Notes under the pieces: model-generated
What the model was told of the DNA's origin: nothing
Databases searched by the model: none
The model's input: only the letters and a program-made list of their open reading frames with translations
Position numbers and translations under genes: made by a program
Assembly (NCBI RefSeq): GCF_965638725.1
Contig: NC_134950.1
Span: 135,833,636 to 135,897,635 of the forward strand
Direction of reading: 5' to 3'
Origin: Aptenodytes patagonicus
Taxonomy: Eukaryota > Chordata > Aves > Sphenisciformes > Spheniscidae
DNA: 64,000 nucleotides
Part shown: in pieces, positions 51,880-64,000 of the stretch
Layout of the letters: each line of letters opens with the position of its first letter
Position numbering within the stretch: the first letter of the stretch is position 1

Positions 51880-54800
51880 AAATCTCAAACCTACTCTTTT
51901 TTGGGGAGTGTGGGGAATTAGTAGCTGGAACTATGTAATTGTGAGTCTTTATTCCACAAAAACAGGTAGTTTTTCAGATCCCTTTGGTCTCTCTTGTTCT
52001 ATTAAGAACTTGACTTTAAAAAGTTATAGAAACACTGTAGTTGTTTGTAGGCATAAAAAATACTTATGGACAGTGTTGCAAACATTACTTTAGATTTAAT
52101 AGACTACTTCTTCGCTAGCAACTTTGTGGATGCTTTCTATTAATTCAGTCTAAAATGCCTGCTTCTATTTCATTTTAAGGAAAACTGGAATTAAGTTTCT
52201 AAATGCAAAAAAAATATTTTCTGTATAACCCGAACTGCAAGGAAGCTTTATATTGTGCTGGTCAAAGGAAGTATTCTTAATACAAAGCCTTTATATTCTG
52301 TGCTAATCCACAGCAGGAATCTTTGCACCTTTGATAAATGTCAGCATGTATATCAGCTGCACACAAGATCCTAAATTATTAAGACTTGATATGTTGTGGC
52401 TGTCTTGTGAACAGAGCTATAACCTATATAATACTCAGCCTCCATCAACTGTTCGTAGTGCATTAAGAATGCAAAAATTGAACATAGAGGAGGGAAGTGA
52501 CCATAAGTAAGCTTATAGCTCCTAATTCCCTATCCATTACTATCAAGTCGTACTATCCTATGGTTTTAGAAGAATATCAGCTGAATTCGGGTGGGGTGGG
52601 GTGGGGAAATAAAAATTATCAGCACTACAAATGCTTCCTACAGAACTGATTGTGGGTTACATCATTCTGCAAACCACTTTTGGAATCAAATTCTAGTGGG
52701 ATTTCTTGCGGTTCTGCAGATTACCTGTCTGTTCAGAAAAAGCATGAGCAACACTTTCCTTCTTTAGGCTTTTCAAGGTCTACCTTACCTTGTTGAGATC
52801 ATAAAACTGCTTTTCTCACCCCACTGCCTGTGTTGCTTAACTACCCATCAGCTGGTCATAACATTTCTAGTGATCAATATGTTACACAACGCTTGTGGGT
52901 TTTTTTCTGCCAAGGTATGGTGATCACCTGAGCAGAGGTAACTATTGTGGTAATGTGTATTAACTTCTCTTCTCCTTTATTTCCGCTAGCAATTTAAGTC
53001 ATCTCATAGCTTGCCTCTTGCATGCTTTTGTGGCTTTGGCATATCTAACAGTATATCTTGCAAAAGTGTTGCTTTTCATTTCCTTCTGAGAGGAATCCAG
53101 ATGTAGCAATGCTGTCTAAGGAAATCCTGCTGCTTGACTCTGGCTGCAGCTATAAGGGGGTCATCAACATGGTCTTCGCTCCTTTCTGCTGTCCTGTGCT
53201 ATTGTAGCTGTTGTCTCCTCTGTGTATCTGTTAAGCCGTGATGGGGTGGGCTGCTTATCAGTGAGAAGAGCTTTACTCCTGGGAGCAAGAAAACAAAAAA
53301 TTGGAGAGGAACTATGGGGAAACTAAACACATAGCTTCCTCCTTTCTGTTTTCTCAGGACATAGGGTATATACAGTGACTTTGGAGTGCACATGAATGTT
53401 AAATTTGTTTCTTGCTCCTAATGGTTACGTCATCAAAATGATCACCGAGTACTGTGAGTACCTGTGCTATCACCAAAATACATGACGCACGGAGCCGGCA
53501 CTCTGTAGGCTGCAGATCCTATGGTGCATACAGCTTGCACTGAAGTGGTGTGATTCACATGAAGTCTGCTTTGGGATCATCAAAAAGTCATTTGAATGAT
53601 CAGGGCATTTGCTCAATAATGGGTGTTCTGCAAATGAGTGATGAGATATTTCAGTGATTTTAGTGGAATCTGGGGTTGTGTGTCGATGTAAGACTCTCCG
53701 TAAGTAAAGGTATTTGTCGTTGTGGTTTTCTAGTTTGGTTTAGGTGAGGAATACAGGTGGTTTTTTTTTTTAATATTCTTGAAGTGTGTGCATTTAGAGA
53801 TTCTTGGCAGTGTCCCCTATTGCTCATGAAGAGTCCACTTCGTGTTTTGCAGCTCTTCATAGCTCCTTCTATAATACTGTAATATATCTGTGCTCCTCGC
53901 ATTGTAACCTGTGATACTTCATTACAAAGGCCGCCCACATCATCTTCCCCTGCTTTCTCTGGGCTGTGCTGCAGTTGGTGGGGCTTGCCAGGGTGTAGAG
54001 GTGTGGTTTCCATCTTGCAGGAGTTCTCTGGGTAAGTCTTGAGGCGTGCAACCCCCCCTCTCCCCCGACACAGGCAGGCTCCCCGGGTTCAGCTGAGGCT
54101 GAGATGTTCCTAGAGTGCGAATGCTGTATTTTGTGTGATCTGGATTGGGAGACTGCCCATTTGGCTACACCCCTCCCTCCCTCAGTGACAGCCTAAAATA
54201 AACATTGCGCAAATCATGTGTCTCTCAAACAAGCAATCAGTGAAAATTGCTGTGCTTCACTAAGATTAAGACTAATCAAAGTGGGCAGTGATTGCAGGAG
54301 TCGGTCTTTGCTTGGAGTTTGTTCTAATGAAGTCTTTGCTGCCCCATGAAGGCACGGAAAGAATATGAAATGACACAACCTACAAAAACTTTACCACTAA
54401 TTGCTTTTTATGTTCTTCTGCTACACCACGATCTCTCTTGGTCTCATTTATTTTGGTAGAAAGCCCTTCTGGTAAAGAGGAAAACTTTGTGTAGGCTAAG
54501 TAGGAGACATTAAGTTTTTGCTGTGAGGTGAAACAAAGCCTCTATGCTTAATGTACTTTAAAATTGTCATTAGTGAGAAAATTTAAAAAAAAAAAATTAA
54601 ATCAGTGGATTCCTGTGTGGGTCTAATTTAGTTTAAGGAGGAAAAATAGTTTGTATTGGAAATATATACAATTTCATTTTAGTCTAGTTTACTGTGTGAA
54701 CAATTCCTTATAAATATAGCTAGTGATTTAAGAGATGATTCATTAATGGTTTAAAAGCAGTATAGTAAAAATGAAACTTGGTTGTGTGAGAGCTATTTTT

Positions 54801-57133
54801 GTGTGTGGTTTTTTTTTTTTAAAGTTATTTTGGGAGTTACTTTCAGTGGAATCCTTCTAACCGTTCTCTATGCCGTAACTGTGATTGCCTACCTTGCTGG
54901 TTTTCTCTTTGCCTTTAATGCAGTAGCACCAAACTGGGAAATGCTGATGTCAGGAAGGTAAAGCATGGGCAAATGTACAGCTTGAAGGGGTAGAACGAAG
55001 CTGGTCTTAAAATTATGGTAGCTTTTCTTATTTGTTGCAGTACTAGGATCATATCCTGTTACTGTATTGAAGTCATGAATAAAAGCTAGTATAATTCTAA
55101 CTTCTTGTATGTCAACTCACTGAGTGAGGTGGTTGGCTTGCCTGACTTCACACATAGTTTTCCTTCCCTTTGTTTCAGTGATCCTTGGCTGACCAATTCC
55201 ACTATATGCAGGAAAATTCTTCTCCTTAACATTGGTAGTAATCTTAACAAGAAGTAAAAGTTCAGCTGTCATTAAGCTTGAGAAGAGTTAAAGCTCTGCA
55301 TCTTTTCTTATATTTGCTGTAATACCAGTTCTTCAGAGTGAGGCTTCTTTTTATGATTAGTTATATAAATCACTCTGTTTTATTTGGCACTCTACTGAGA
55401 GTATTGGACTTAAAAGCAGTATGCATATCCTCTAAAATTTGCATCAATATAGGAGCTAAGTTACACTTAATAAAAAAATAATGTATTTAAATTTCAGAGA
55501 AGTGTCACTACCTGTCCATTCTCCTACAAAGGCTTGTCTATGCATGGAGTTGCAGGAAAAACAATTAATGGAGGCTGCGTTCTGCACTCAAGCAATGTAC
55601 CTCTTAGCAATATTGCTGCCTTCACATCTTCCAATTAGCAGAACTTAGTTCTAAAGATAGGCATTTAGGCTGGGCTTAAAGTAACAGGAACTCCAAATTC
55701 AGTGACTCGTGGGAGGCTCTAAACCAGTCTGCTTTTCTCAGCCTTGCCTCTTCATGTGTGTATAATCAGGTCTTGAAATCCATAGTGCTTTTCCATTATC
55801 TAAAAAATGTAAATGGTTTTGGGTGCAACTTCTGTCAGACCCTCTGCTCATCAGAAAAAATCCAACCACATTTTCAGAACGCTTCCAATGGAGATTTAGA
55901 GCATTAACTGAAGTTTTAAAATAAACCACTTGCCTTGTATAACACTGTGTAATATTTTACTGCTGTTAGATTAGAAACACTGAGCCATGATTTATAAGCA
56001 AGCTATTGACTTGTTGGACACTTGATCTGTTTGACACAGTTTTGACAGATGCCACTGAAAAGTTAGTGCGTTTTGTACTAAGACAGGTGGTCCTTTTAAA
56101 TCAATATTTGCTTTGCTTTCTTTTTCTAAGCAAATTAATTCAGAATTAAGAATTTGCTTTTTTAATTACTTAATAGTTTGAGGCAAAGTGGAAAAATAAC
56201 TATGAGCATAACGATTCTTTCAACTTTATGCAACTATATACCTATTTCCCCTTAGTTTCTGTACTTTCTTGCTGCTTTTCCCCTTTGCTGCTCCTTCTCC
56301 TCCCTGAATCTTACCTGTTCTCCCTGGTCCCCTTCTCAGCAGAGCGCAGCACTGACCACCTTGGCTCCCATGTGCAAACCCCCTTCTCAAAGGGGTCCCA
56401 GAGGGGCAGAGCTGGAGGGCCAAGCAGTGCTGGCAGGCTTTGCTGCTGGCAGGGGGTAGCTGTGAGGTTGGAGCTTGAGGGTTAAAGGTGGCCTGGGGTG
56501 AAATGACTTGTGCTTTGCATGATTGGGAGGGGTGGGGGGAGAAGGGCAAAGGTAACCACATGCAACACTTGAGATCAAGGGTTTTAGGTCACTGTGCAGC
56601 AACGCAATTAGCAGTGGCTTGGGTGTGGAGGGTAGATGACCCGTGCCCCTTACCCCTGGGTTGTGGGTTTTAGCTGGGTGTTTTTTCATCAGTAGTACAT
56701 CCAAAAGCTTAAGAGTTGGACTCTTCAAACTGCAGCCACGTGGTGCTCGCAAAGCAGCCATGCTGGACTAGTTTGTTAAAATATAACCTATGGTTTGTAC
56801 ATATCACCTGAGTAATGGCACAGGCGTACAACTACACTTGGGTGTCTCGGGAGAGAAGCTGTAGGATGGGGATTAGGCCTACAGCCCACTTTGTTTAAAC
56901 GGGCACAGAAATATCTTGTAACTTGGGACTGTTTTTTGGTTTATTCTGTTTTCCTTTATTCTTTTAGCAGCATGTTCTGTGTAATGCGTTCTCTACGAGT
57001 GAGTGTTGAAACTGAGGTGGTGTTAGGCAAACATCTGTTCCTATGGAAAATTAATGGGATTTATGTTGCTCAGCAGTTTATTTACTAATGCAGCCAAAAA
57101 GGAGATGCAAATATCTCCCCACTCTTCCCTTCT

Positions 57134-57172
57134 CCCCCCCCCCCCCCCCCCCCCCCCCCCCCAGTTGCGCTT
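57134..57172 (+). repeat. C39 homopolymer
   Basis: Thirty-nine consecutive C in intron 3, the longest homopolymer in the window. It could form an i-motif or, on the other strand, a G-quadruplex. Its length in the assembly is doubtful. Confidence 0.9.
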
Positions 57173-59034
57173 GTTCGCTTACTTTGCTGGCAACAGTAGC
57201 TTTACACACTGGTTCTTGTGCTGTCCCTATTTACTGTCATAAGAACAGCACAGTATGCAGTTAAGTCACAGCAGACAGAGCCATATGAAGCTGTTAAAGC
57301 AACACTGTTGTTCTGGTAGCCCATTAGAGCCATGTCTGTCTGCATCTTGTGCTGTCCACTCCTGCCTTCCAACCTGTTCGGTGGGTGACCTTGTCTTCTT
57401 TCCTGATCTTTGTATGTATAGCACTGGGTGTAGTTATCACCGGTACCTGCTGTTGGACTATCTATAGGCTGGGGACTGTGCTGGTCAGCACACAGCGCTT
57501 AAACTCTAGTAGATAATGAATCATTTAAAAAGAAAAAAAAATTGTAAAGATATTCTTGGAAGTCCTGTGTAAAGTTTTGTTTTAGGAAGCTTAAGGTAAT
57601 GTATCAAACTAGTGAAAACAGATGATGAAGTCAGTGTAGTTGTGAAGAGTTTCTACACAAGTAGAAAATTCAAGTAAACTGACTAGTTAGGTTGTTGTTT
57701 TTTTTTTCCCTTCAAAATCTGTCTTCAGTCCTCATAACAGCTGAACAACTTCTTTCCATTAGGGCTCTGGAGAACATGTGGCAGTGCATCTTGATAGCTG
57801 CTAACTTGATCTTTGTGTTTGGAATGAGCAGAGTATACCATGGACTATTAATTATTACCTGCTCTGGTATTTCTGTTCCTTGCAAACATGTTGAGGATGC
57901 TGCAAACAATATACTTACTTAAATTGTAAGGTTTCTTGTGGAATAGGCACTCACATAACTTTAAATAACAAACCAACTTTTGGGTATAGAAACCCTTTAG
58001 TACCCTTAGGTAGAATGCTGCTTTTCTAGCTTGTACCTTTGTCCTACTAAAATCTTATTTTGTATTTATTGTTGTGTTTATTGCCATGTTTCAGGTGGCT
58101 TAGTGCTTCATAGTTGTTCTGTTCGTTTATATATAGCATATCCTCTTGCTAGCTTTCCGATTCAACCAGTGAGCGTTTGGCTATCTGACCTTGCTTCTGG
58201 CCAAAGCATTTGTTTAACTGCTTGTAAATGGCCTAAGCACAGCTCTTCTGGCACCCCTGCGCACTAGAATGGAGGAAGAAAGAATTTATGTTCAGTTTTC
58301 TGTACTTTTGTAGTAGCCTTGTGGATGTTTTAGTCCTTGTTGTCTTCCTCACTGCATAGCTTACTAGCTACGTAAGGATACTCAGTGAGTCTGCCAGTGC
58401 TGCACAGTAAAGAATTTGCTTGAAACTATTAAAATGATACTTCAAATAAAGGACACTTCCTAATGAAAAATGCAGCAAACTTGCCTGGGAGAGTGATTAG
58501 AGATGGTTGCGAGTGTATGGATATTACTTGAAAGTAGAAGGTTAAATGTTATATGTATTGGTAACACCTTTGTTGTTTGATAACTACTTCTATTAACAAA
58601 TGAGAGCTACCAGATAATGCATAACTTCACAGTACTATGCACTGTGGTCTAGTTTTGGAAGTATTGAATAATATTAGAAATGGTGGTCAAGATGATAAGA
58701 CTTCTTGCTTCCTTTAGATGACTCCGTACAGACTTTCATCCACAGATGAAAGATTTTTCTAGTTTTTTTGAACAGCTGATGCTAGAGGTACTGAAAAGTT
58801 TGAAAAAATAGTCATATGTGGAACCTAAAATAGAAAACAAGTGGGGAATGCAAGGCTTTTTACAACAGTTCACTATTTTCCTTTATTTTTGCAGACCCTT
58901 TATCATTCTTGCCTATCTGAAATATTTACTTTTCACTTGAAAGAAATCAATTTAGTCCATTTCTTTTCAGTTTGTACTGTCCCAGCCCTCTTATGCTCCT
59001 TCAGGATTTTCTGAGTGCTACGCAGCCGTTTCCT

Positions 59035-59104
59035 TCCGATACCATCGGAGTAGCGTTGAGCTCCAGGGCTGCGTCAGGCGCACTGACGCTGCCCCGGTGA
59101 GTCA
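59035..59104. promoter_or_regulatory. Two adjacent short palindromes and an AP-1 site in intron 3
   Basis: Arms TCCGAT/ATCGGA (59035-59049, 3-base loop) and GCGTCAG/CTGACGC (59071-59089, 5-base loop, two TGACG half-sites) are followed by TGAGTCA (59098-59104). The CpG-rich cluster suggests an enhancer bound by bZIP factors. Confidence 0.4.
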
Positions 59105-61200
59105 CCCGGTAAAACTGAAACAGTCCCATGTGATTATTCACACACAAGATTCAGGCTCATCTATCTGTAAATAAGCATGTGTTTGTCTACCTTGCTTTTC
59201 CTGTAAACTGCTGAAGCAGTGAAAGCGCTTTCTAGGCATGTGCCCTTGACACACAATGCTAAAAATAGGGCAGTCTGACATTGCTACAATCTCACAGGCT
59301 TCCTAGTTGTCTAAAAAGATGCTCCCCTATTTAAGCAATCATTTGAATGGCTGCCTTTTTTGCTGAAAGTGAGTAGGTAACCTAAAGTACTCAGAGATGT
59401 TTCGGCTCTAATACATAGAGCTCCCGAATTTATTTCTTCAATATACAGACAAAGTTAGGTGGCATATCTGTTCATAATGTTCTCAGTAACTTTTCATAAT
59501 CTCACTGGGAGAGAGCAGAGGTGGGTTTCAGTCTTTTTAAGGCATCTGTGCTTTCTTTATGATGTTGGTGCTTTTCTGAGCATTTTTAACCACTGTTATT
59601 CTGCTCATGAAGTCATACCGTTGTCTTTCACTCTGGTTATTGTCACTGTTACTGAAACTGCTTCAGATGAAGTTGAGACCTCATTAGAAGAATAGTCAGT
59701 TATATTGGTCAAAGCTGGTCTATTTTTATGACTGTACTTTTGTCACACCTTTCTTTTAAAAGAGCTGGGCTAGTTAAGCTGAAGTATTTCACACTTTTTA
59801 CTGGTGTGTCACTGTGTGTATCACATGAAGGTTGCCATACCTCCCTTGGATGCATTCCCCAAAACTTGTGCTTCGGACAAGCTGTTTGCTGTGTTACTGA
59901 ATGGCGTTTCCCCCGATCGTGCAGGAAGCGATGCCTCAAAGCACAGCCCAGGACTGATTTAAGTACAAAGCCCCCGTTAGAGCCTGAACCAGAGAGGTGG
60001 CTTGCTGTGCTCAGAGTGGGAAGGGGGATGTTTGGCACTGAGTGTATGAGACCTGGGGGGAAGGGGAGGGGAAGAGAGATTTATTTTAACTAACTGTAAG
60101 CTTTATGTAGCTTGCTTCCTTCCTTCCTTGCTTCCTTTGCCCGCTGTTTTACCTTTACGGTAAGAGCATACAAAAGTCTATGTGGCTTTTAAGAAAGTTA
60201 TCGCTGCTGCCCAAAAGGAATGGGTGGTTTTTTCCCCAAATTGTCACCAGGGTGCCTATGACACGTGATGTGGCAGTGGCGTCTGGATGGCACATGTGTG
60301 GGCAGGCTCCGGGCATGGGAGAGCACTGGGGCTGTGGCCCAGCCTGCTGCTATTGGGGCGGCTGCTGCACAAGGAGCAAGGACTCCACGTTCACCCCCCC
60401 AGCCCGGGGGTAGAGGATGGCGGTCCAGCAGCCATGAAACCTTGAAGGCAGTGGAAACGTGGCATGTGGGGAGGTGGGCAGGCTGAGCAGCAGTGTCCGT
60501 TGGCCAGGGCCAGGCTGTGAAAGCGCGGGCAGATGAGATCAAGCGCTGGTTTTGGCAGGGCAGGGCTTTGTTTTGCTAGGTTGGTGCTGTTGTTACTGAT
60601 GAGAGGGCAGTGGCGGGGACCTCATGGCCCGCTCGCATTACCCCGCTGTTCAACCTCCCCTTCCCTTGGTGCAGTTGTAGCCTGTTTACTGCTCAGCAGA
60701 TCCACTGCTGAGGTGGAGAAGTTCCCTGTGCTCCCTCTCTCCACTCCCTCATATACATCCACAGACTTGAAACTTCCCTCGGGCTTCTGTTTTGTAGCTG
60801 ATATGACTGCAGTTCTTTCAGTTGTTTCTTGGAGGTCATGTTTTGTGGGCTTTGGAGGGCTCTCATTCCTGTGCTGCAGATGCCTTCAAAGCAGTTTGTG
60901 TGTGTCTTCAAGTGGTGGCACATGGTGAGTAACCAGGGAAAGATCCGACAGGACTAACCGGGGAGAGGGAAGAGCCATTGCAGGTTCAGTGCTGGGAAAC
61001 AGCATTTGCAGAGTCTTGTCTCTGCAAATATAATCTGGCTTATTCCAAACTGATTGCCCTTGCAAACAAAATAGCTTTCAGTACTTGCACTGTACCCTGC
61101 CTTGTACCAACTGTTAGTGTTGCACAGGATTCCTTGACACCTATATCCATAAAACTCTTGAGTGAATTTCACTTTAAAATAATCCAAGATCCTTGAGAAA

Positions 61201-61345
61201 ATGAATGTTTAGTCTCTGCACTTCATCATTCTCTATTGCTTTAGAAGCAGAACTGAGGAGCTTGCAAGCTGCGCTTAGTTTCCTTCCCAGCTTGAGCCAA
61301 TATAAAGTACAAGTTACACAGCATTAAAAGACAGAGACCAGGCTG
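61201..61345 (+). repeat. Inverted repeat, left arm
   Basis: This segment matches the reverse complement of the window's last 146 bases at roughly 85-87% identity over about 140 positions with a few short gaps. Shared words include CACTTCATCATTCTCTATTG, GCTTTAGAA, TTGCAAGCT and CAGCATTAAAAG. It is not recognised as a known repeat family. Its left boundary is uncertain because the partner runs off the window. Confidence 0.85.
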
Positions 61346-63433
61346 TAAAGCAGCCCAAATTAAGCTGTGCATTTCTAAATCATGAATAATTCTGAAAACC
61401 CTGTTGTACGAGAGAAACGCGTGTCCCTGTTTTGGCATTTTTGAATTAGATACAGAAACAGCGTATGGCTGGGACAAAGAAAAGAGGAAGAAGAACGTGA
61501 CTTGTGGTGCATGAAAATATATATTTTGCTGCACTATTTCACAGCTCACAAGCAAAAATCTAAAAGGAGAAGAAACACAGCTTTAAAAAAAAAAAAAAAA
61601 TCTGTGGGCAAAAGGGCTTCCTCTATTGGGAGCCAACAGGTTGACACCCTTGCTGGTGTGGCTGCGCAGCTGCTTTGTAAGCGGTGGCAGGGCTCACTCG
61701 GTGGGACTTTGGGGCCAGCTGTCCCCTCCAGCTGCTTGCCCCAAGGTCATCATCTGCCGTGGCTCTTGGGATCGGCTACCATGACCTTGGCTGGAGCCAC
61801 AGTGTGGAGCCGCGGTGCAGGAGAGCATGGTCTGCTGCTGGTGGAGCTGCAGGCACACGTCTGGCTCCCGCCTTGGACTTTCCTCCCTCCTCTCTCCTGG
61901 TTGCAAGGCAGCCTCTCCCTCCTTGCTGCTCATGTGACCGCTGGCTGCTTTGCTCTGAGGCACGCGGGCAAAATGAAGCTCTGCCTGCCCGCCGTGGCCG
62001 CCGCTACTAGGAGGTTCTGTGTGGGAAGCCTTGAGGTCTCTTTTCGCGCTAGTGTGCTGTGAGCGCAGCCTCCTCGGCACGGACGAACATTGCAGGGCAT
62101 GAGCTCATTTTCATGACACTTCACACAGCTGCACGAGGCTCAACTGCTGTATCTTGTCGCCAGCTTTGTGGTCTTTCTAGCTTTTCTGGGGAAGTTATTG
62201 TTGTAAACAGGCATGTGCTTCACATATATGGTTTTGTGCTGGTGTTTATAATGAGAGAAGAACATTACATGCCACACCAGTAATGTGCATTGCAGTCGTT
62301 ACACAGATGGCCGTATCCTCACGTGGTCTGTTTCATACCAGATTTACAACTGCGTGTTCATTATTAGACTCAGACCTGTGTGCGAGTGGTGTTTGTGTAG
62401 TTGCCCGTGTATTTAAAGGTTACACAGATACAATTCTTCTTGGTAGTGCCTAGTAGAGAGCAGCTTTCTCTATCTAGCAGCTGACACTTGAAAAAAATGA
62501 ATCCCAATATACTTGTGGGGGGCTTTGGTTTTCTAAAGCCAAATAAGTAAGATTGGATCCACTTTTAAGGATCTGGAATATTTGCTGTTTCTGCCGAGAA
62601 GGACAGTCAGTCTTCTGCTGACTTGTTCCGGATTAAGGAGTTTAACTTTTGCCATCCAAGTTGGAAAACTATGCATTTTTTTTGATCTGATAGTTTGGTG
62701 GTTTGTAACCACTTTTACAGCACAACTTATACTTGCATGGGATAGTTTAGAAGTACACACAATGGAGCATTTATTCAGTTTTTATTATTATTGGCCAGTG
62801 TGAAGAGGTGATTGCATTTTAGATGAGAAAATATAATATTTCATCCTCTCCACACATAATTTACCGGTTGGAATTTTGTAATTATGGTTCTAGTTAAGCT
62901 TGCAGTTGGTAACTCCAGAACTTGAACCATTTGTCTTCTCTCTAACGGTTAGAAAATGAGTGTTTAATTGAATGGTTTATAGTGACCAATGTCTGCTCTT
63001 TCCTTATGGTATAACAAATGAAGGACAAACATACAGATAGTTTCCTGCCTGGTATGCTCATAGCAGTTCTTGGGGGTGATGGGCTGATGATGTGTGCTTA
63101 AATATTGCAGTTTAAGCTCTTTGTAGCTTTAAAGCTGGAATTGCAAGTTTTCCCCAAGCTTTTCTAAGCAAATTTAATAATAACTTTACTTTTCAAAGCT
63201 GATTACAGTTAAGTATAAGGGATTTTGTAGTCCCTGCTAGCATATCTCAGCGCATCTCTGTTACAAACTCAGGTTGTCTTCTGTTGCATTCATGGCATAG
63301 CCACGAGCGTTAAGGTGTTCTCATGTTGTCACTTGCTGTTCTGCAGTGCTCTGAGTGCTAAGCTTTTTATGGTCAATTCTAATTGCCATATTTATAGACT
63401 GTAAAAAAAAAAATGGCAAAAAATTAATTTAAA

Positions 63434-63474
63434 TGAAAAAACAAAACCAACCCCCAAACCCCTAATCCAAACCT
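63434..63474 (+). repeat. A/C-rich low-complexity tract
   Basis: AAAACAAAACCAACCCCCAA followed by ACCCCTAATCC. It is of the same type as the other A/C-rich tracts and lies between the arms of the inverted repeat. Confidence 0.7.
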
Positions 63475-63854
63475 TCACTATCCTTTACTGTTTACAGCTG
63501 TGATAAGCTCCATGTAACCTTACCATTCACCAGATCTAGAGCTTTGTTTTCCCTTTTTCTTCAAACCACTGCATACCTACTTGATACTTTTCCTACAATG
63601 CTTTTCATCTCCGTTTAAGAGTGCAATAGAAAGTAGATTTTTTTTAAAAACTAAAGGGGAGGAAAATGTCTAACTTCTTGTAACATTGCTTTTTTCCTTA
63701 CCTATTTTGTATTTTAACTGCAAGTGTGTTTACATAGCTGTCTGCATTCATGTACATCTACTCCCCCAGTATGTGAACTGTGTAATAGATGGATGATAAT
63801 GTTTTGTGCCTATGCACTCACGTACAGATTTATATTAAAAAATCATGTTTTGCT

Positions 63855-64000
63855 TTATGTCCCAGTTTCTGCCTTTTAATGCTGCATAACTTGCACTTTA
63901 TAGTTGGCTCAAACTGGGAATGAAACTAAGGAGCTTGCAAACACCTTAGTACTGTTTCTAAAGCAATAGAGAATGATGAAGTGTAGAGTCTAAACATTCA
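63855..64000 (-). repeat. Inverted repeat, right arm (runs to the window edge)
   Basis: The partner of the arm at 61201-61345 in opposite orientation, with a 2.5-kb spacer between them. Weak similarity may continue inward (to about 63790) but is unclear. The outer end is cut by the window. Confidence 0.85.

Larger units (their letters stand above)
34327..64000 (+). other. IGF2BP3: IGF2BP3 intron 3, visible part (at least 29.7 kb)
   Basis: The sequence after the exon 3 donor contains no recognised exon 4, so the rest of the window is taken as intron 3. It carries three CR1-type LINE fragments at 40-46 kb, homopolymer tracts including C39 at 57.1 kb, tandem duplications, a palindrome/AP-1 cluster near 59.05 kb, moderately GC-rich patches at 60.2-60.7 and 61.6-62.1 kb, and an inverted repeat at 61.2/63.9 kb. 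A small exon with poor conservation could have been missed by eye. Confidence 0.75.

Noticed and set aside
53660..54051. 117-codon minus-strand open frame running into an A-run
   Set aside because: It looked like a possible retrocopy with a poly(A) tail (minus strand, near 53761-53772), but no parent gene could be recognised.
61502..62062. 186-codon open frame between the inverted-repeat arms
   Set aside because: It has no recognisable domain, includes a lysine run from an A-tract, and overlaps another + frame and a minus frame in GC-rich intron; kept only as context for the inverted repeat.
34327..64000. Search for IGF2BP3 exon 4 (VLDSLL... motif)
   Set aside because: No matching coding segment with splice sites was seen; a profile search over this range would be decisive.

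Overview
The window is a stretch of vertebrate nuclear DNA, most likely from a bird. It has widely spaced tiny exons in AT-rich intronic sequence and GC-rich CpG-island promoters. It carries no operons or ribosome binding sites. Its retroelements are CR1-type LINEs, the dominant interspersed repeat of birds and also common in other sauropsids. The one gene that can be named with confidence is IGF2BP3 (IMP3), an mRNA-binding protein, on the + strand. Three coding exons (9314-9488, 10800-10860 and 34278-34326) join in phase to encode residues 1-95: all of RRM1 and the start of RRM2. The rest of the gene lies to the right of the window.

Layout. Positions 1-4240 are AT-rich, with no recognised gene; a chain of in-phase candidate exons on the minus strand is reported at low confidence. 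Positions 4300-5850 form a strong CpG island with two CCAAT boxes, well separated from the IGF2BP3 promoter and plausibly the start of a divergent (minus-strand) transcript. Positions 5850-7700 are non-coding. Positions 7740-10790 are a second GC-rich block holding the IGF2BP3 promoter, 5'UTR, exon 1, the 1.3-kb intron 1 and exon 2. It has two CACGTG E-boxes, long G, C, T and pyrimidine tracts and a short uORF. Intron 2 (10861-34277, 23.4 kb) and the visible part of intron 3 (34327-64000, at least 29.7 kb) fill the rest. No exon 4 was recognised.

The introns contain a 5'-truncated CR1 with a recognisable reverse-transcriptase remnant (43013-44012, minus), two older CR1/L3-like fragments (about 40480-40790 and 45240-45690, minus), homopolymer tracts up to 39 C, A/C-rich tracts, short tandem duplications, small CpG-rich patches that could be alternative promoters or enhancers, and a diverged inverted repeat (61201-61345 against 63855-64000). 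The inverted repeat is the most striking structure not explained by the gene. Nearly all long open reading frames in the GC-rich blocks are composition artefacts. No RNA genes, CRISPR arrays or intact mobile elements were found.
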